Shown: in pieces, positions 1-9,813 of the stretch
How the letters are laid out: each line of letters begins with the position of its first letter
How positions within the stretch are numbered: the first letter of the stretch is position 1
Assembly (NCBI RefSeq): GCF_021228125.1
Contig: NZ_JAJQQS010000003.1
Coordinates: 434,001-498,000, forward strand
DNA from: Streptomyces albireticuli
GTDB lineage: Bacteria; Actinomycetota; Actinomycetes; Streptomycetales; Streptomycetaceae
Direction of reading: 5' to 3'
Length of the DNA: 64,000 nucleotides
Made by a program: the position numbers and the translations under genes
Notes under the pieces: generated by a model
What the model was told of the DNA's origin: nothing
What the model saw: only the letters and a program-made list of their open reading frames with translations
Database searches by the model: none

Positions 1-566
1 CCGGTCGCCGACCAGGCGTGCGACCGCACCCCCGAGACCGTGACCTCCGAGGCCTGGAGGCCGAACGCGCCCGCCTCTCCGCGCACCCCGGGCACCTGGT
101 CCAGCGTCGAGGCGTCCCGCCCGATCTGCACGTCGCCGAAGCGCGCGTCGCCGACCAGGTCCTCGCCGTCGATCACCAGGTCGCTCGCGGTCACCTCGCC
201 CGCCTCGCCGCCCGCCGTCAGCTTGAACACCACCTGCCCGAGCGGGGTGTCCACCCGCGAGGACTGGCAGAGGTCCGTCAGGGTGGCGTCGCCGATGCCG
301 AGCAGCGCGGCCGGGTGACCGGTGCCGTCGGCGGACCGGTCGACCTGGACGTACGAGGCCAGGCCCTGGCTCGTCAGACGGCCCGAGGACACCTGGAAGG
401 CGGTGCCGGACACCGCGAAGGAGGACGCCAGCACCCCCTCGGACATCGCCACCGCCATCACCGCCACCGCCGCCAGCGCGGGGACGGCGACGGCGGCGGC
501 CTTCTTCCAGGCCGTACCGCCGGGAGGCACGCGGTCGTCGTGGTTGCCGGGGCCGCCGGGGTTCAC
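1..566 (-). CDS. DUF6230 family protein, 3' end cut by window
   Basis: The gene starts at a GTG at 566, preceded by GAGAGG, and runs off the left edge after 188 codons. A short Gly/Asn/Asp-rich N-terminus is followed by one hydrophobic segment (about residues 18-37, rich in Ala/Val). The segment after it contains ASFAVSG, LCQSSRVDTPLG, VIDGEDLVGDARF and IGRDAST, which I recognise as the pattern of the actinobacterial DUF6230 family, often labelled cholesterol esterase without real support. It is probably a membrane-anchored or exported protein; its function is unknown. Only 13 bp separate it from the stop of the thioester reductase gene, so it looks like the third gene of the PKS operon. A DUF6114 gene often follows this family, but that position lies outside the window. 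Confidence 0.8.
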   Translation of the reverse strand, partial: MNPGGPGNHDDRVPPGGTAWKKAAAVAVPALAAVAVMAVAMSEGVLASSFAVSGTAFQVSSGRLTSQGLASYVQVDRSADGTGHPAALLGIGDATLTDLCQSSRVDTPLGQVVFKLTAGGEAGEVTASDLVIDGEDLVGDARFGDVQIGRDASTLDQVPGVRGEAGAFGLQASEVTVSGVRSHAWSAT

Positions 567-579
567 CAAGGGGTTCCTC

Positions 580-1704
580 TCAAGGGGACACGGGAAGACG
601 GACGTTCATGGCGGCGCGCAGATACGCGCCGTCGACGGGGGCGGGGGAGGGCAGACCGGGCAGGGCGTGCCGGAGCGGGACACAGCCGTCCGCCCGGCTC
701 CGCCAGTCGTGCCGGAGGAGGTTCGCGAGGACCGGATTGATCTGCCGCTCGACGAAGTTGGGCCGGTCGACGACGGGCTGGAGGATCAGCTCGACGCCGG
801 GGAGCAGTTCGGCGACGGCGGCGACCAGCGACCTCGCCGGGGTCTCGGCGGGGTGGACCAGGGGATAGGTCGTCACTCCCGGCGGGTGCGGCAGCGCCGC
901 CAGGCGCAGCATGGCGTCGACGACGTACTCGACGGGGACGATGTTCACCCGGGCGGCGGGGTCGCCCAGCAGCCGGACGCGCAGCCGGGGCAGCCCCGCC
1001 CGCCTGCCGAGCAGGAGGCCGCGCAGCGACGGCGGCACCTGCTCGATCACGGTGCGCAGCCCGGCACCGAGGGTGGACAGCGGCTGCTGGGCGGCCGTGT
1101 CGGGGAGCGGGCCGTCGGTGGCCAGGACGCTCGGGCGCAGCACCAGGGCCGGGCGCCGCCCGTCGGCCCAGGCGCGCACGACCTCCTCGGCCCGCCGCTT
1201 GGTCCGCTGGTAGCCGGTGAAGGCGTCGGCCAGGGCCGGGGCGGCGCGCCGCTCCCGGGAGTCCGGTGCGGGTCCGTCGCTCACATAGGCGGTGCTGATG
1301 TGCAGGAAGGGCACTTCGGCGGGTGCGTGGTCGGCGAGTTCCGTGAGGCGGCAGGTACCGGTGACGTTCACCGGGGTGAGCGTGGCCTCCGTGTCCACCA
1401 GCGACAGCGCCGCCGCGCAGTGCCAGATCGACGTGGCCCGCTCGCCCAGCCACCGGTGCGCGTCGGGCGTCAGCCCGAGCCGCGGCCGGGTCAGGTCGAC
1501 CGGGACGGCCGTCACCCGCCGCCGGGCGCGCAGGAGTTCGTCCTCGCCGGCCCCGCAGTCGCGCAGCGCGCCCGTCACCCGCTCGGCCAGGGGCCGCCGC
1601 CCGTCCCGGCCGAGCACCGTGACCGGGGCGGTCCCCGTGGCCAGCAGTCCGCGCAGCAGCCGGGAGCCGAGGAAGCCGGTGGCGCCGGTCAGCACGACGG
1701 TCAC
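580..1704 (-). CDS. Stand-alone thioester reductase-like SDR (PKS release enzyme)
   Basis: A 374-residue NAD_binding_4/thioester-reductase-type extended SDR. It opens with the dinucleotide-binding TGATGFLGS at residues 6-14 and has the catalytic YQRTK (YxxxK) in mid-protein. The length fits a free-standing reductase (R/TD) domain, without the adenylation and carrier domains of a carboxylic acid reductase. The GTG start at 1704 overlaps the PKS stop (GTGA), which indicates translational coupling. The PKS ends in an ACP and has no thioesterase, so this protein most likely releases the ACP-bound chain by NAD(P)H-dependent reduction to an aldehyde or alcohol. That role is inferred from family and position. 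A fatty-acyl-CoA reductase acting on a free substrate is the alternative. Confidence 0.88.
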   Translation of the reverse strand: MTVVLTGATGFLGSRLLRGLLATGTAPVTVLGRDGRRPLAERVTGALRDCGAGEDELLRARRRVTAVPVDLTRPRLGLTPDAHRWLGERATSIWHCAAALSLVDTEATLTPVNVTGTCRLTELADHAPAEVPFLHISTAYVSDGPAPDSRERRAAPALADAFTGYQRTKRRAEEVVRAWADGRRPALVLRPSVLATDGPLPDTAAQQPLSTLGAGLRTVIEQVPPSLRGLLLGRRAGLPRLRVRLLGDPAARVNIVPVEYVVDAMLRLAALPHPPGVTTYPLVHPAETPARSLVAAVAELLPGVELILQPVVDRPNFVERQINPVLANLLRHDWRSRADGCVPLRHALPGLPSPAPVDGAYLRAAMNVRLPVSP

Positions 1705-4700
1705 GGGCCACCCGCCGGACGGCCGGCGACGGGCGCGGCGGGCAGGCCCGGGAGCGCCCGGGCCGAGGCGCTCGCGCGCGCCTGTTTCAGCAGATGGGGC
1801 AGGACGGCCTCGGTGATGCCGCGGACGGAGCCGTCCGAGTGCAGGAACTCCATCACGGGGACCTCCTGGTCGAGGTTCTTGCGGAACTTGGCGAGCATCT
1901 CCATGCCCATGAGGGAGTCCATGCCGTACTCCTGCATGGGCCGGTGCCGGTCGACCTCGTCCGGCGGCATGTGCAGGACGTCGGCGACCATGGCGGTGAT
2001 CAGGTCCTCGACCATCGCCTCGGCCTCCGCCGGGGTGGCCGCGGCGAGCCGTTCCAGGAGTTCCTCCAGGAGCAGGTCGCCGCCCTCGACCGGGGCGGGC
2101 AGCACCGGGGCGAACCGGGGGCGGCGCAGCGAAGGAGCGAGCACGGACATCCGGCTCCAGTCGCACCGGGCGAGAACGGCGCGTTCGGCCCCCCGGCCCC
2201 GGAACCCGTCCAGGGCGGCGAGGGCGTCCCGGGGATCGACCGGCAGGAGGCCCATGGCGGTCAGTGACCCGGTCAGGTCGTTGCGCGCCACATAGCCGAC
2301 GCGGCCGAGGGCGCCCCAGGCCACGGCCAGCCCGGGGCGGCCCGCCGCCCGCCGGGCGCGCACCAGGGCCTCCATCGCGAGGTTCGCGGCCACGTAACCG
2401 GCCTGCCGCGGCGTCCCGACCAGCGCGCTGAGCGAGGAGTGGACGAGGAGGTCCGCCTCCGGGCACAGCGCGTCCAGCAGCAGGGCGCCGGTCCACTTCG
2501 GGGCGAGGACCGCCCGGAGCCGGTCGTCGGTGAGCTCGGTGAGGACGTCGTCGTCGAGGTGCATGGCGGCGTGCACGACGCTCCGCACCGGGTGCCCGGT
2601 GGCCTCGATGTCCGCCACCAGCCGCCGTACCGCCGCGGGGTCGCCGACGTCGGCGGCGTACGCCCGGACGTCCGCCCCGAGTCCGCGCAGCTCCGCCAGG
2701 AGCTCCCCGGCCCCGGGGGTCGTCCCGCCGCGGCGGCCCGCCAGGGCGAGGTGACGGGTGCCGCGCCCGGCCAGCCACCGAGCCGTCTCCGCCCCGAACC
2801 CGCCGAGGCCGCCGGTGATCAGACAGGTGCCCTCGGTCTCCGCCTCCGCCGGGCGGGGGGAGCGGCGGACCGGCACGGGATCGTCGAAGGTGACGACGAG
2901 CTTGCCGATGTGCTTGGAGTGCTGCATGAGGCGGAATGCCTCGTCGACACGGTGCGCGGGGTACGCCTGGTGGAGGAGGGGCAGATACTCCCCGGCGCGC
3001 ACCCGGGCGAGCACCTCGTCGAACACCTTCCCGGTGTGCCCGGGCGCCTGCCAGGCCAGCTGCGCCGCGTCGACGACGCAGTGGGTGGCGTTGGCCGCCA
3101 GGGGCTTCTGCAGCATGCGCTGGTTGCCGTAGATGTCGCGCTTGCCCAGCTCGATGAACCGGCCGCCCGGGGCGAGCAGTTCACGGGAGCGGGCCGCGGC
3201 CTCCCCGCCGAGGGAGTTGAGCACGACGTCGACGCCCCGGCCGCCGGTGTGCCGGCGGATCCGGTCGGCGAACCCGTGACCGCGCGAGTCCAGCACGAGT
3301 TCGGCCCCGGCGGCGTGCGCCAGGTCGCGCTTGGCAGGGCTGCCCGCCGTCGCGATCACCCGGGCCCCGGCCAGCCGGGCGTACTGGCCGGCGGCCATGC
3401 CGATCCCGCCGGCCGCCCCGTGGACGAGCAGCGTCTCGCCCGCCCGCAGCCCGGCGAGGTGCCGCAGGCTGTGATGGACCGTGAAGAACGCCACCGGGAG
3501 CGTCGCCGCCTCGCAGAACGTCAGACCCGCCGGCATCGGCCGCACGGCGGCGGCGGGGACCCGCACGTACGAGGCGAAGGAGCCCGGGAGCACACCGAAC
3601 ACCCGGTCCCCGACGGCCAGGTGCCCGACGCCCTCGCCGACGGCCGTGACCGTCCCGGCACCCTCCAGGCCCAGGAACTCCTCCGAGGACACCCCGTCCT
3701 CGGCCACGGGGGGCAGCAGCCCGGTGGCGACCATCACGTCGCGGTAGTTCAGCGCCGCCGCCCGCACCGCGATGACGATCTCCCCCGGGCCCGGGGCGGC
3801 CGGGCGGGGGGCCTCGGTCCACGCGAGGCCGAAGGCCAGGCCCTGGCCGTCGACGCGCAGCCGGTACGCGACCCCGCCGTCCGGCTCCACCACCTCCGTT
3901 GCGGGCACCGGCCGCTCCACGCGGGCGACGAACCGGCCGCCGCGGGTCAGCGCGACCTCGTCCTCCACCGCCTCCTCGCCGGACGCGCCGGCGAGCAGCT
4001 CGTGGGCCAGGCGCGCCGCGTCCCCGGCCGGGTCGGCGCCGCGGTCCAGCGAGATCCGCCGCACCGTCACGGCCGTCTCGTTGGCCAGGGTGCGGGCCAC
4101 GCCCCAGGCGGCGGCCTGCCCGGGGAAAGCCGGGCGCTCCGGGGCGGGCAGGGCACCACTGGGGTGGGTGACCAGGACGAACCGGCGGGACCACCCGTCC
4201 GCCGGAGCCGCGTCGGCCACCGCCAGCGACCGCAGGACGGCGGCCCGGCGGACGGCGGTCCCGGCACAGGCGACCGGGTCGCCCTCGGCGTCCCGGTCCG
4301 GGCCCCGGCCGAGCAGCAGCGCCACCGCGCTGTCCGGCTCCCGCCCGAGGAGCTCCCGCCACGCCTCCGGGCCGTCCGGCACCGGCACCACCCGCGCACC
4401 GGCCCCGGCCGCGCCGAGCCGCGCGGCCAGCAGTTCCGCGAAGCCGCGCTCCTCCTCGTCCTCGACGACCAGGGTCCACGACACCCCGTCGGTCTCCGGG
4501 GCGGCGCCGGTCTCCGGCGGATCCGGCTCCGGGGCGCCCACCGGGGTCCGGGCGAAGAGCACCGAGAGGTGCTCCCGGAGGGGCGAGGTGCCGGCGCCCA
4601 GCAGGAGCGGCTCCTCGAAGCCGCTGCCCGCGAGCACGGCTGGCCACCGCTCACGCGGCAGCAGGAGGGAGTCCGGGCGGATCTCGGGGTCCTCGGTGTG

Positions 4701-7700
4701 CCAGAAGTCCTCCAGCGTGCCGAACATCAGGGCCAGGGTCTCCGGCTCGTGGAACTCCAGGCCCAGCAGATGGCCGCCGGGCACCAGCAGCCGGGCGAGC
4801 CGCCGCAGGGCCGCCCGCAGGTCCGCCGCCGTGTGCAGGGCGAACCCGGCCACGACCACGTCGAACGCGCCCTCCTCGAAGCCCTGCTCCACCGGGTCGG
4901 CGTCCAGATCGAGGACGCGGTACGACATCAGCCCGTCGTACGCCTCGAACCGGGCCCGGGCCGCCGGGAAGAACGCCCCGGAGACGTCCGTGAACACGTA
5001 CCGGGCACGGGCGTCCAGCAGGGGCAGCAGGTGCGCGGTCAGCCCGCCCGTGCCGGCGCCCGCCTCCAGCACCCGCAACGGCCGGTCCGCCGGCCAGCCG
5101 CGGACGAGCTCGCGCAGCAGCTCCGCCGCCATCCGGTTGTGGAACGCGGCGGGCGGGTTGAGGTCGTAGAACTGCTGGACGGTCTCCGGGCCGCTGTCCT
5201 GGAACAGCAGCTCCAGCGGATCGCGCCGCCCGCACAGGAGCGCCGGCAGACGCAGGGCGGCCCGCGCGTTCAGCACGCAGGAAGGCAGATGGCCGGCGAG
5301 ACCGGACAGCCGCGTCGGGTCGGGCAGTTGCCCGGCGCCGAGCACCCGCCAGCCCTCCCCGTCCTCGGCGAGCAGCCCCTCCCGCACGGCCGCCCGCGCC
5401 AGCAGCCGCACGAGCTTCTCGTGCCGGGGCAGCACCCCCGCGTCGAGCAGGTCGTCGAAGGCGAAGACCGCGCGCCCGGGGAGCAACGCCGCGAACGCCC
5501 GCGCCGCACTCGCCCCGAGGAGCCTCCGCAGCACGGCGTCCACCGCGGTGTACCGCGCGGTCCCGGCGGACTCCCGCAGCCGCGCCAGCGCGTCCCCCGC
5601 CGCCCCGGCCACCTCCCGGGGCCCCGGCAGCACCCGGGCCGGCACCGGCTGACCCGGCAGCGGCGCGGCGCGCAGCACACAGACGAACTCCTCGCCCCGG
5701 TCGGCGGCGGGCAACGGCAGCCGCAGCAGCCGGCAGCCCGTCAGCTCCACCGCCACCGCGCCGTCCTCGCCGGTCACCGTGACGTCCCACACCACCTCGC
5801 GGGGCGTACGGGAGCGCTGCCGCACCCGCACCAGCCCCCGCTCCGGTGGCTCCGCCCACTGCCGGACCCGGCCGACGTGCGACGGCAGATAGCCGCAACC
5901 GGCGCCCGCCAGCAGCGGCGCGCCCGCCTGCAACGCGCCGTCCAGCAGCGCCGGATGGACGACGTACCCGCCGTAGCCGTCGTCCGAGGGCGCGCAGTGG
6001 TAAGCCGCCAGCACCTCCCCCTCGTCCCGTCCCTCCGGTCCCGGACCGACCCACAGCTCCCGCAGCACCCGGAACGCCGGCCCGTACTCCAGACCGGCCG
6101 CGGCCAGCGGGCCGTAGTGCTCCGCCGCACCCACACGGCGCGCCAGCGGCTCCCGCACCCGGGCCACGTCCACCGGCGGCGGCCGCTCGGCGGCGAGCCG
6201 CCGGACCAGACCGCGGGCGTGCAGCCGCCAGCCGCCCGCGTCGCCGTTGCGGCTGGCGACGCGGACCACGCCGTCCTCGTCGCACAGCGACGTCTGCAGC
6301 CGGACGTCCATCGTGGCGTCCCACGGCAGCGGCAGCGCCCGTACGATCTCCAGGTCGTCCAGCTCCGCCGGGCCGCCGAAGACCTGCCGCCCGGCGGCCA
6401 GCGCCAGTTCGACGTAGCCGGTGGCGGGCATCACCACGGCCCCCGCGACGCGGTGGTCGGCCAGCCAGGGGGTGCGCGTGCGCTCCACCGGCGTGTGCCA
6501 GGTCGGCTCCAGGACGGGGGCGCGCTCGCCCAGCAGCGGGTGCACCAGCACCCCGTCGCCGCTGGTCCGCACCCAGTTCTCGGGCCTGCCGTGCCAGTAC
6601 GTCTCGCGCTGCCAGGGGTAGGCCGGCAGATCGGCCACGGACCCGGGCCGGGGGAACCACCGGGCGCCGTCACCCGCCCCGGCGGCCAGCAGCCGCGCGG
6701 CCGTCCGCCGCACCGCCCGCCCGGTGCACCGTTCGCGGCCCACCGGGGAGAGCACCGGGAACGCCCCGCCCGGCGCGTCGGCCGCGATCCGGTTCAGCAC
6801 TCCGGCCAGGGTCGGCTGCGGCGCGATCTCCACCACGGCCGCGATCCCCTCCGCGGCGAGACTCCCCACCGCGTCCGCGAACCGCACGGGCCTGCGGGCG
6901 TTGTGCCACCAGTACGCCGCGTCGAGCTCGCCGGCCCCGACGCGCCCGCCGGTCACCGTCGAGACCATCGGCAGCCGCGGCGCCCCGGGCACGAGCCCCG
7001 CCAGGGCCGCCCGCAGCGGCTCCTCGACGACGTCCATCGCCGCGCTGTGGAAGCCGTGGTCCACGGGCAGCTCCCGGAACGGCACCTCGCGCGCGGCCAG
7101 TTCCCGGCCCAGTGCCCGCAGCGCCCCGGGCTCTCCCGAAACGGTCACGTCCCGGGCGCTGTTGACGGCGGCGATCTCCAGCCGCCCGCCGTGGGCGGCG
7201 AGCGCCTCCGCCGCCTCCTCCTCGCCCATCCCGACCGCGGCCATCCGGCCCGTACCGGCCGTACGGGCCTGGACGAGGCTCCGCCCGGCCACCACCCGCG
7301 CGGCGTCCGCCGGATCCAGCGCCCCGCAGACGCGGGCCGCCGCGACCTCGCCCACGCTGTGCCCCAGGACGGCGTCCGGGCGCACCCCGTACTCCGCCAG
7401 CAGCGCCACCAGCCCGAGCTGGAAGGCGAACAGCGCCGGCTGCGCGGTGCCGGTGCCGGCCATCCGCTCCGCCACGCCGCCCTCCTCCGGCCCGGCGGCC
7501 AGCAGCTCGGCCACCGACCAGCCCAGCAGCGGCCGCAGATACGTATCGGCGGCCTCGACGGCCGCGCGGAAGACGGGCTCGTCCGCCATCAGGGCCGCGC
7601 CCATCCCGGCCCACTGGGTGCCGTTGCCGCAGAAGACGAAGACGACACCGCCCGCCGGGGCCCGCTCCGCCCGGGCCGCGCCCGCCGGGGACGTCTCCTC

Positions 7701-9263
7701 GTCCGCCAGCTCGGCCAGCTGCCCGGCGGCGTCCCCCGGGCCGTCCGCGAGCACGGCCGCCCGGTGCGGGTGCCGGGTGCGCCGCCGGGAGGCCGTCCAG
7801 CACAGGTCGTAGAACTCCCGCCCGTCCTCGGCGCCGGCCAGCCGCCCGGCCATCGCCCCGGCCGCCTGCGCCAGCGCCCGGCGGGTCCGCCCGGAGACCA
7901 CCAGCGGCAGCGGGCCGCGCCGTTCCGGCACGTCCGCCACGGGCCGTACCGGCGCCGGGGCGAGCACCGCATGGGCGTTGGCCCCGCCGAAGCCGAAGCT
8001 GTTCACCCCCACCACGCCACCGGCGACAGCGGGCAGCGGGAACGCGGCCGCCACGGGGGAGAGGTTCAGGGCGGCGAAGTCGATCTCCGGGTTGGCCGGC
8101 GTCCCGTGCAGCGAGACCGGGACGAGGCCGTGCCGCAGCACCAGCAGCGCCTTGAGGAGCCCCACCACGCCGGAAGCCGGTTCCGTGTGCCCGAGGTTGG
8201 TCTTCACCGAACCGATCGGCAGCGGCCCGGCCGTCCGCCGCGCGCCCAGTGCCTCGCCGACCGCCCGGCACTCCAGCGGGTCCCCGATCGGCGTGCCCGT
8301 GCCGTGCGCCTCGAAGTACAGCACCTGGTCCGGGCCGGCGCCGGCCCGCTCGTACACCTCGCGCAGCAGACGCCGCTGCATCCGCGCGCTCGGCACCGTC
8401 ATGCCCGAGGTGCCGCCGTCGCAGTTGGACCCGCTGGCGGCGACGACCGCGTGCACCCGGTCGCCGTCGGCGAGCGCGTCGGCCAGCCGCTTGAGCACCA
8501 CCACCCCGCCGCCCTCGGAGCGGACGTAGCCGTCCGCCGCGGCGGAGAACGTCGCGCAGCGCCCGCGCGGGGAGAGCATCAGCGCCCGCGAGAACCCGAT
8601 GTACGGGAACGGGCTGAGCAGGACGTTCACCCCGCCCGCCACGGCCAGCCGGGCGTGGCCCGCGCGCAGCGTCTCGCACGCCTGGTGCAGCGCGACGAGC
8701 GAGGACGAACAGGCGGTGTCCACCGCCATGCTGGGGCCCCGCAGGTCGAAGACGTACGACAGGCGGTTGGCGGTGATCGACAGGGCCGAGCCGCTCATGG
8801 AGTACGCGGTGATCTCGTCGTAGCGGGCCATCTGGAGGGCGCCGTACGAGACGTCGCTGACCCCGACGAACACCGCGGTGTCCGATCCGGCCAGGGCCGC
8901 CGTGTCGAGGGCCGCGTCGTCGAACGCCTCGGCCGTCATCTCCAGCAGCAGCCGCTGCTGCGGGTCCATGTGCTTCGCCTCGCGCGGGGAGATCCCGAAG
9001 TACTCCGGGTCGAACCCGGCGATGTTCTCCAGATAGCCCCCGGCCATCGTGTACGCCTTCCCCGGCCGCTCGGGGTCGGGGTCGGAGAAGCGGGCCGCGT
9101 CGAGCCGGTCGGCCGGTGGCGCCGGGCTGATGAGGTCCCGCTCCTCGACGAGCGCGGACCAGAGTCCGCCGAGGTCGCGGATGCCACCGGGCAGGCGGCA
9201 GGCCGCGCCGACGACGGCGATGGGTCCATGGTGCGTGACGGTGGAAAGGCCACTGTGCTCCAT
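1701..9263 (-). CDS. Highly reducing type I polyketide synthase, KS-AT-DH-MT-ER-KR-ACP
   Basis: A 2520-residue single-module PKS with a full reductive set. The KS has TACSSS (Cys185), EAHGTGTPIGDP and NLGHTEPASG. The AT has GHSVG (Ser636) and the malonyl-type motif HGFH. The DH has an HxxxGxxxxP motif at His937. A C-methyltransferase has EAGAGTGG near residue 1400. The ER has HGAAGGIG near 1950. The KR has TGGLGGFG near 2148 and Tyr in AGYVAAN near 2289. The ACP has GMDSL (Ser2450). All catalytic residues I looked for are present. One module with every reductive domain and a MT suggests iterative assembly of a methylated, largely saturated chain, as in fungal HR-PKSs. No thioesterase is present; the coupled downstream reductase is the likely release enzyme. 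The ATG at 9263 lacks a clear Shine-Dalgarno sequence. Confidence 0.93.
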   Translation of the reverse strand: MEHSGLSTVTHHGPIAVVGAACRLPGGIRDLGGLWSALVEERDLISPAPPADRLDAARFSDPDPERPGKAYTMAGGYLENIAGFDPEYFGISPREAKHMDPQQRLLLEMTAEAFDDAALDTAALAGSDTAVFVGVSDVSYGALQMARYDEITAYSMSGSALSITANRLSYVFDLRGPSMAVDTACSSSLVALHQACETLRAGHARLAVAGGVNVLLSPFPYIGFSRALMLSPRGRCATFSAAADGYVRSEGGGVVVLKRLADALADGDRVHAVVAASGSNCDGGTSGMTVPSARMQRRLLREVYERAGAGPDQVLYFEAHGTGTPIGDPLECRAVGEALGARRTAGPLPIGSVKTNLGHTEPASGVVGLLKALLVLRHGLVPVSLHGTPANPEIDFAALNLSPVAAAFPLPAVAGGVVGVNSFGFGGANAHAVLAPAPVRPVADVPERRGPLPLVVSGRTRRALAQAAGAMAGRLAGAEDGREFYDLCWTASRRRTRHPHRAAVLADGPGDAAGQLAELADEETSPAGAARAERAPAGGVVFVFCGNGTQWAGMGAALMADEPVFRAAVEAADTYLRPLLGWSVAELLAAGPEEGGVAERMAGTGTAQPALFAFQLGLVALLAEYGVRPDAVLGHSVGEVAAARVCGALDPADAARVVAGRSLVQARTAGTGRMAAVGMGEEEAAEALAAHGGRLEIAAVNSARDVTVSGEPGALRALGRELAAREVPFRELPVDHGFHSAAMDVVEEPLRAALAGLVPGAPRLPMVSTVTGGRVGAGELDAAYWWHNARRPVRFADAVGSLAAEGIAAVVEIAPQPTLAGVLNRIAADAPGGAFPVLSPVGRERCTGRAVRRTAARLLAAGAGDGARWFPRPGSVADLPAYPWQRETYWHGRPENWVRTSGDGVLVHPLLGERAPVLEPTWHTPVERTRTPWLADHRVAGAVVMPATGYVELALAAGRQVFGGPAELDDLEIVRALPLPWDATMDVRLQTSLCDEDGVVRVASRNGDAGGWRLHARGLVRRLAAERPPPVDVARVREPLARRVGAAEHYGPLAAAGLEYGPAFRVLRELWVGPGPEGRDEGEVLAAYHCAPSDDGYGGYVVHPALLDGALQAGAPLLAGAGCGYLPSHVGRVRQWAEPPERGLVRVRQRSRTPREVVWDVTVTGEDGAVAVELTGCRLLRLPLPAADRGEEFVCVLRAAPLPGQPVPARVLPGPREVAGAAGDALARLRESAGTARYTAVDAVLRRLLGASAARAFAALLPGRAVFAFDDLLDAGVLPRHEKLVRLLARAAVREGLLAEDGEGWRVLGAGQLPDPTRLSGLAGHLPSCVLNARAALRLPALLCGRRDPLELLFQDSGPETVQQFYDLNPPAAFHNRMAAELLRELVRGWPADRPLRVLEAGAGTGGLTAHLLPLLDARARYVFTDVSGAFFPAARARFEAYDGLMSYRVLDLDADPVEQGFEEGAFDVVVAGFALHTAADLRAALRRLARLLVPGGHLLGLEFHEPETLALMFGTLEDFWHTEDPEIRPDSLLLPRERWPAVLAGSGFEEPLLLGAGTSPLREHLSVLFARTPVGAPEPDPPETGAAPETDGVSWTLVVEDEEERGFAELLAARLGAAGAGARVVPVPDGPEAWRELLGREPDSAVALLLGRGPDRDAEGDPVACAGTAVRRAAVLRSLAVADAAPADGWSRRFVLVTHPSGALPAPERPAFPGQAAAWGVARTLANETAVTVRRISLDRGADPAGDAARLAHELLAGASGEEAVEDEVALTRGGRFVARVERPVPATEVVEPDGGVAYRLRVDGQGLAFGLAWTEAPRPAAPGPGEIVIAVRAAALNYRDVMVATGLLPPVAEDGVSSEEFLGLEGAGTVTAVGEGVGHLAVGDRVFGVLPGSFASYVRVPAAAVRPMPAGLTFCEAATLPVAFFTVHHSLRHLAGLRAGETLLVHGAAGGIGMAAGQYARLAGARVIATAGSPAKRDLAHAAGAELVLDSRGHGFADRIRRHTGGRGVDVVLNSLGGEAAARSRELLAPGGRFIELGKRDIYGNQRMLQKPLAANATHCVVDAAQLAWQAPGHTGKVFDEVLARVRAGEYLPLLHQAYPAHRVDEAFRLMQHSKHIGKLVVTFDDPVPVRRSPRPAEAETEGTCLITGGLGGFGAETARWLAGRGTRHLALAGRRGGTTPGAGELLAELRGLGADVRAYAADVGDPAAVRRLVADIEATGHPVRSVVHAAMHLDDDVLTELTDDRLRAVLAPKWTGALLLDALCPEADLLVHSSLSALVGTPRQAGYVAANLAMEALVRARRAAGRPGLAVAWGALGRVGYVARNDLTGSLTAMGLLPVDPRDALAALDGFRGRGAERAVLARCDWSRMSVLAPSLRRPRFAPVLPAPVEGGDLLLEELLERLAAATPAEAEAMVEDLITAMVADVLHMPPDEVDRHRPMQEYGMDSLMGMEMLAKFRKNLDQEVPVMEFLHSDGSVRGITEAVLPHLLKQARASASARALPGLPAAPVAGRPAGGP

Positions 9264-9395
9264 GAAGGAGAGACATTTCCGAGTCTGCCGCTGTTAGTGA
9301 ACTACCAGCGGGTTTCACTCTTTTGAGATGAACGGAACCCCTTCGCCGTTCGCTGTACGGTCAGCTGTCCGGGTTCGTCCGGCTTCCGTGGTGCG

Positions 9396-9410
9396 ATCCG
9401 ATCATCGGAT
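9396..9410. promoter_or_regulatory. 15-bp palindrome between PKS and tRNA-Lys genes
   Basis: Perfect inverted repeat ATCCGAT-C-ATCGGAT. It lies 17 bp upstream of tRNA-Lys and about 130 bp upstream of the divergent PKS start, so it could be an operator for either gene or overlap the tRNA promoter. No known regulator is recognised from the sequence. Confidence 0.3.
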
Positions 9411-9427
9411 GAGGTAAAGTTCCTCTC

Positions 9428-9501
9428 GCGCCGCTAGCTCAGTTGGTCAGAGCGGCTGACTCTTAATCAGCAGGTCCGGGGTTCGAGTCCCTGGTGGCGC
9501 A
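9428..9501 (+). tRNA. trnK: tRNA-Lys (anticodon CTT)
   Basis: A complete 74-nt cloverleaf. The acceptor arm GCGCCGC pairs with GTGGCGC, with A as discriminator. The anticodon stem GCTGA/TCAGC encloses the loop CTCTTAA, giving anticodon CTT. The T arm is CGGGG-TTCGAGT-CCCTG. The 3' CCA is not encoded. A strong hairpin follows after 10 bp, so this is a single-tRNA transcription unit. Confidence 0.97.
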
Positions 9502-9511
9502 CCGGTGAACA

Positions 9512-9544
9512 GAAGGCCCTCCGCGGTTTCCGCGGAGGGCCTTC
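9512..9544 (+). terminator. Terminator of tRNA-Lys
   Basis: Perfect 15-bp inverted repeat GAAGGCCCTCCGCGG / CCGCGGAGGGCCTTC around a TTT loop, ten bases after the tRNA. There is no real U-tract, as is usual in high-GC actinobacteria. From here to 9813 I see no gene. Confidence 0.85.
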
Positions 9545-9813
9545 CTCGTTGCGCGGGCTCTCCGCCCGGCGCCTCCCCGGGGCCCGTCGCGGCACACCCG
9601 CCACGGCCGGGGGGCCGAACGACAAGCGGTGTGCCCTGTCCCCGGCGCCCCCCGCGCCCGAGCCAACGGGCCGCCCCCGAACGCGCCGACGAGCCTTCAC
9701 GGCCGGGTATGCCCTGGCCACGGAAGGGGGAGTCAGAGGGGGCGTCGAGGGCCGGAGCGCGCGGACCGCGTGCCCCGGGCCCTGCGGAACCGTCACCGAC
9801 AGGAGCGCGAACC

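Noticed and set aside
2439..9326. A 2295-codon plus-strand open frame across the PKS
   Set aside because: A GC-bias shadow of the minus-strand PKS, which has every catalytic motif in its own frame.
9428..9544. tRNA-Lys as integration site of a mobile element
   Set aside because: No integrase, excisionase or repeat of the tRNA 3' end was seen downstream; ordinary genes follow.
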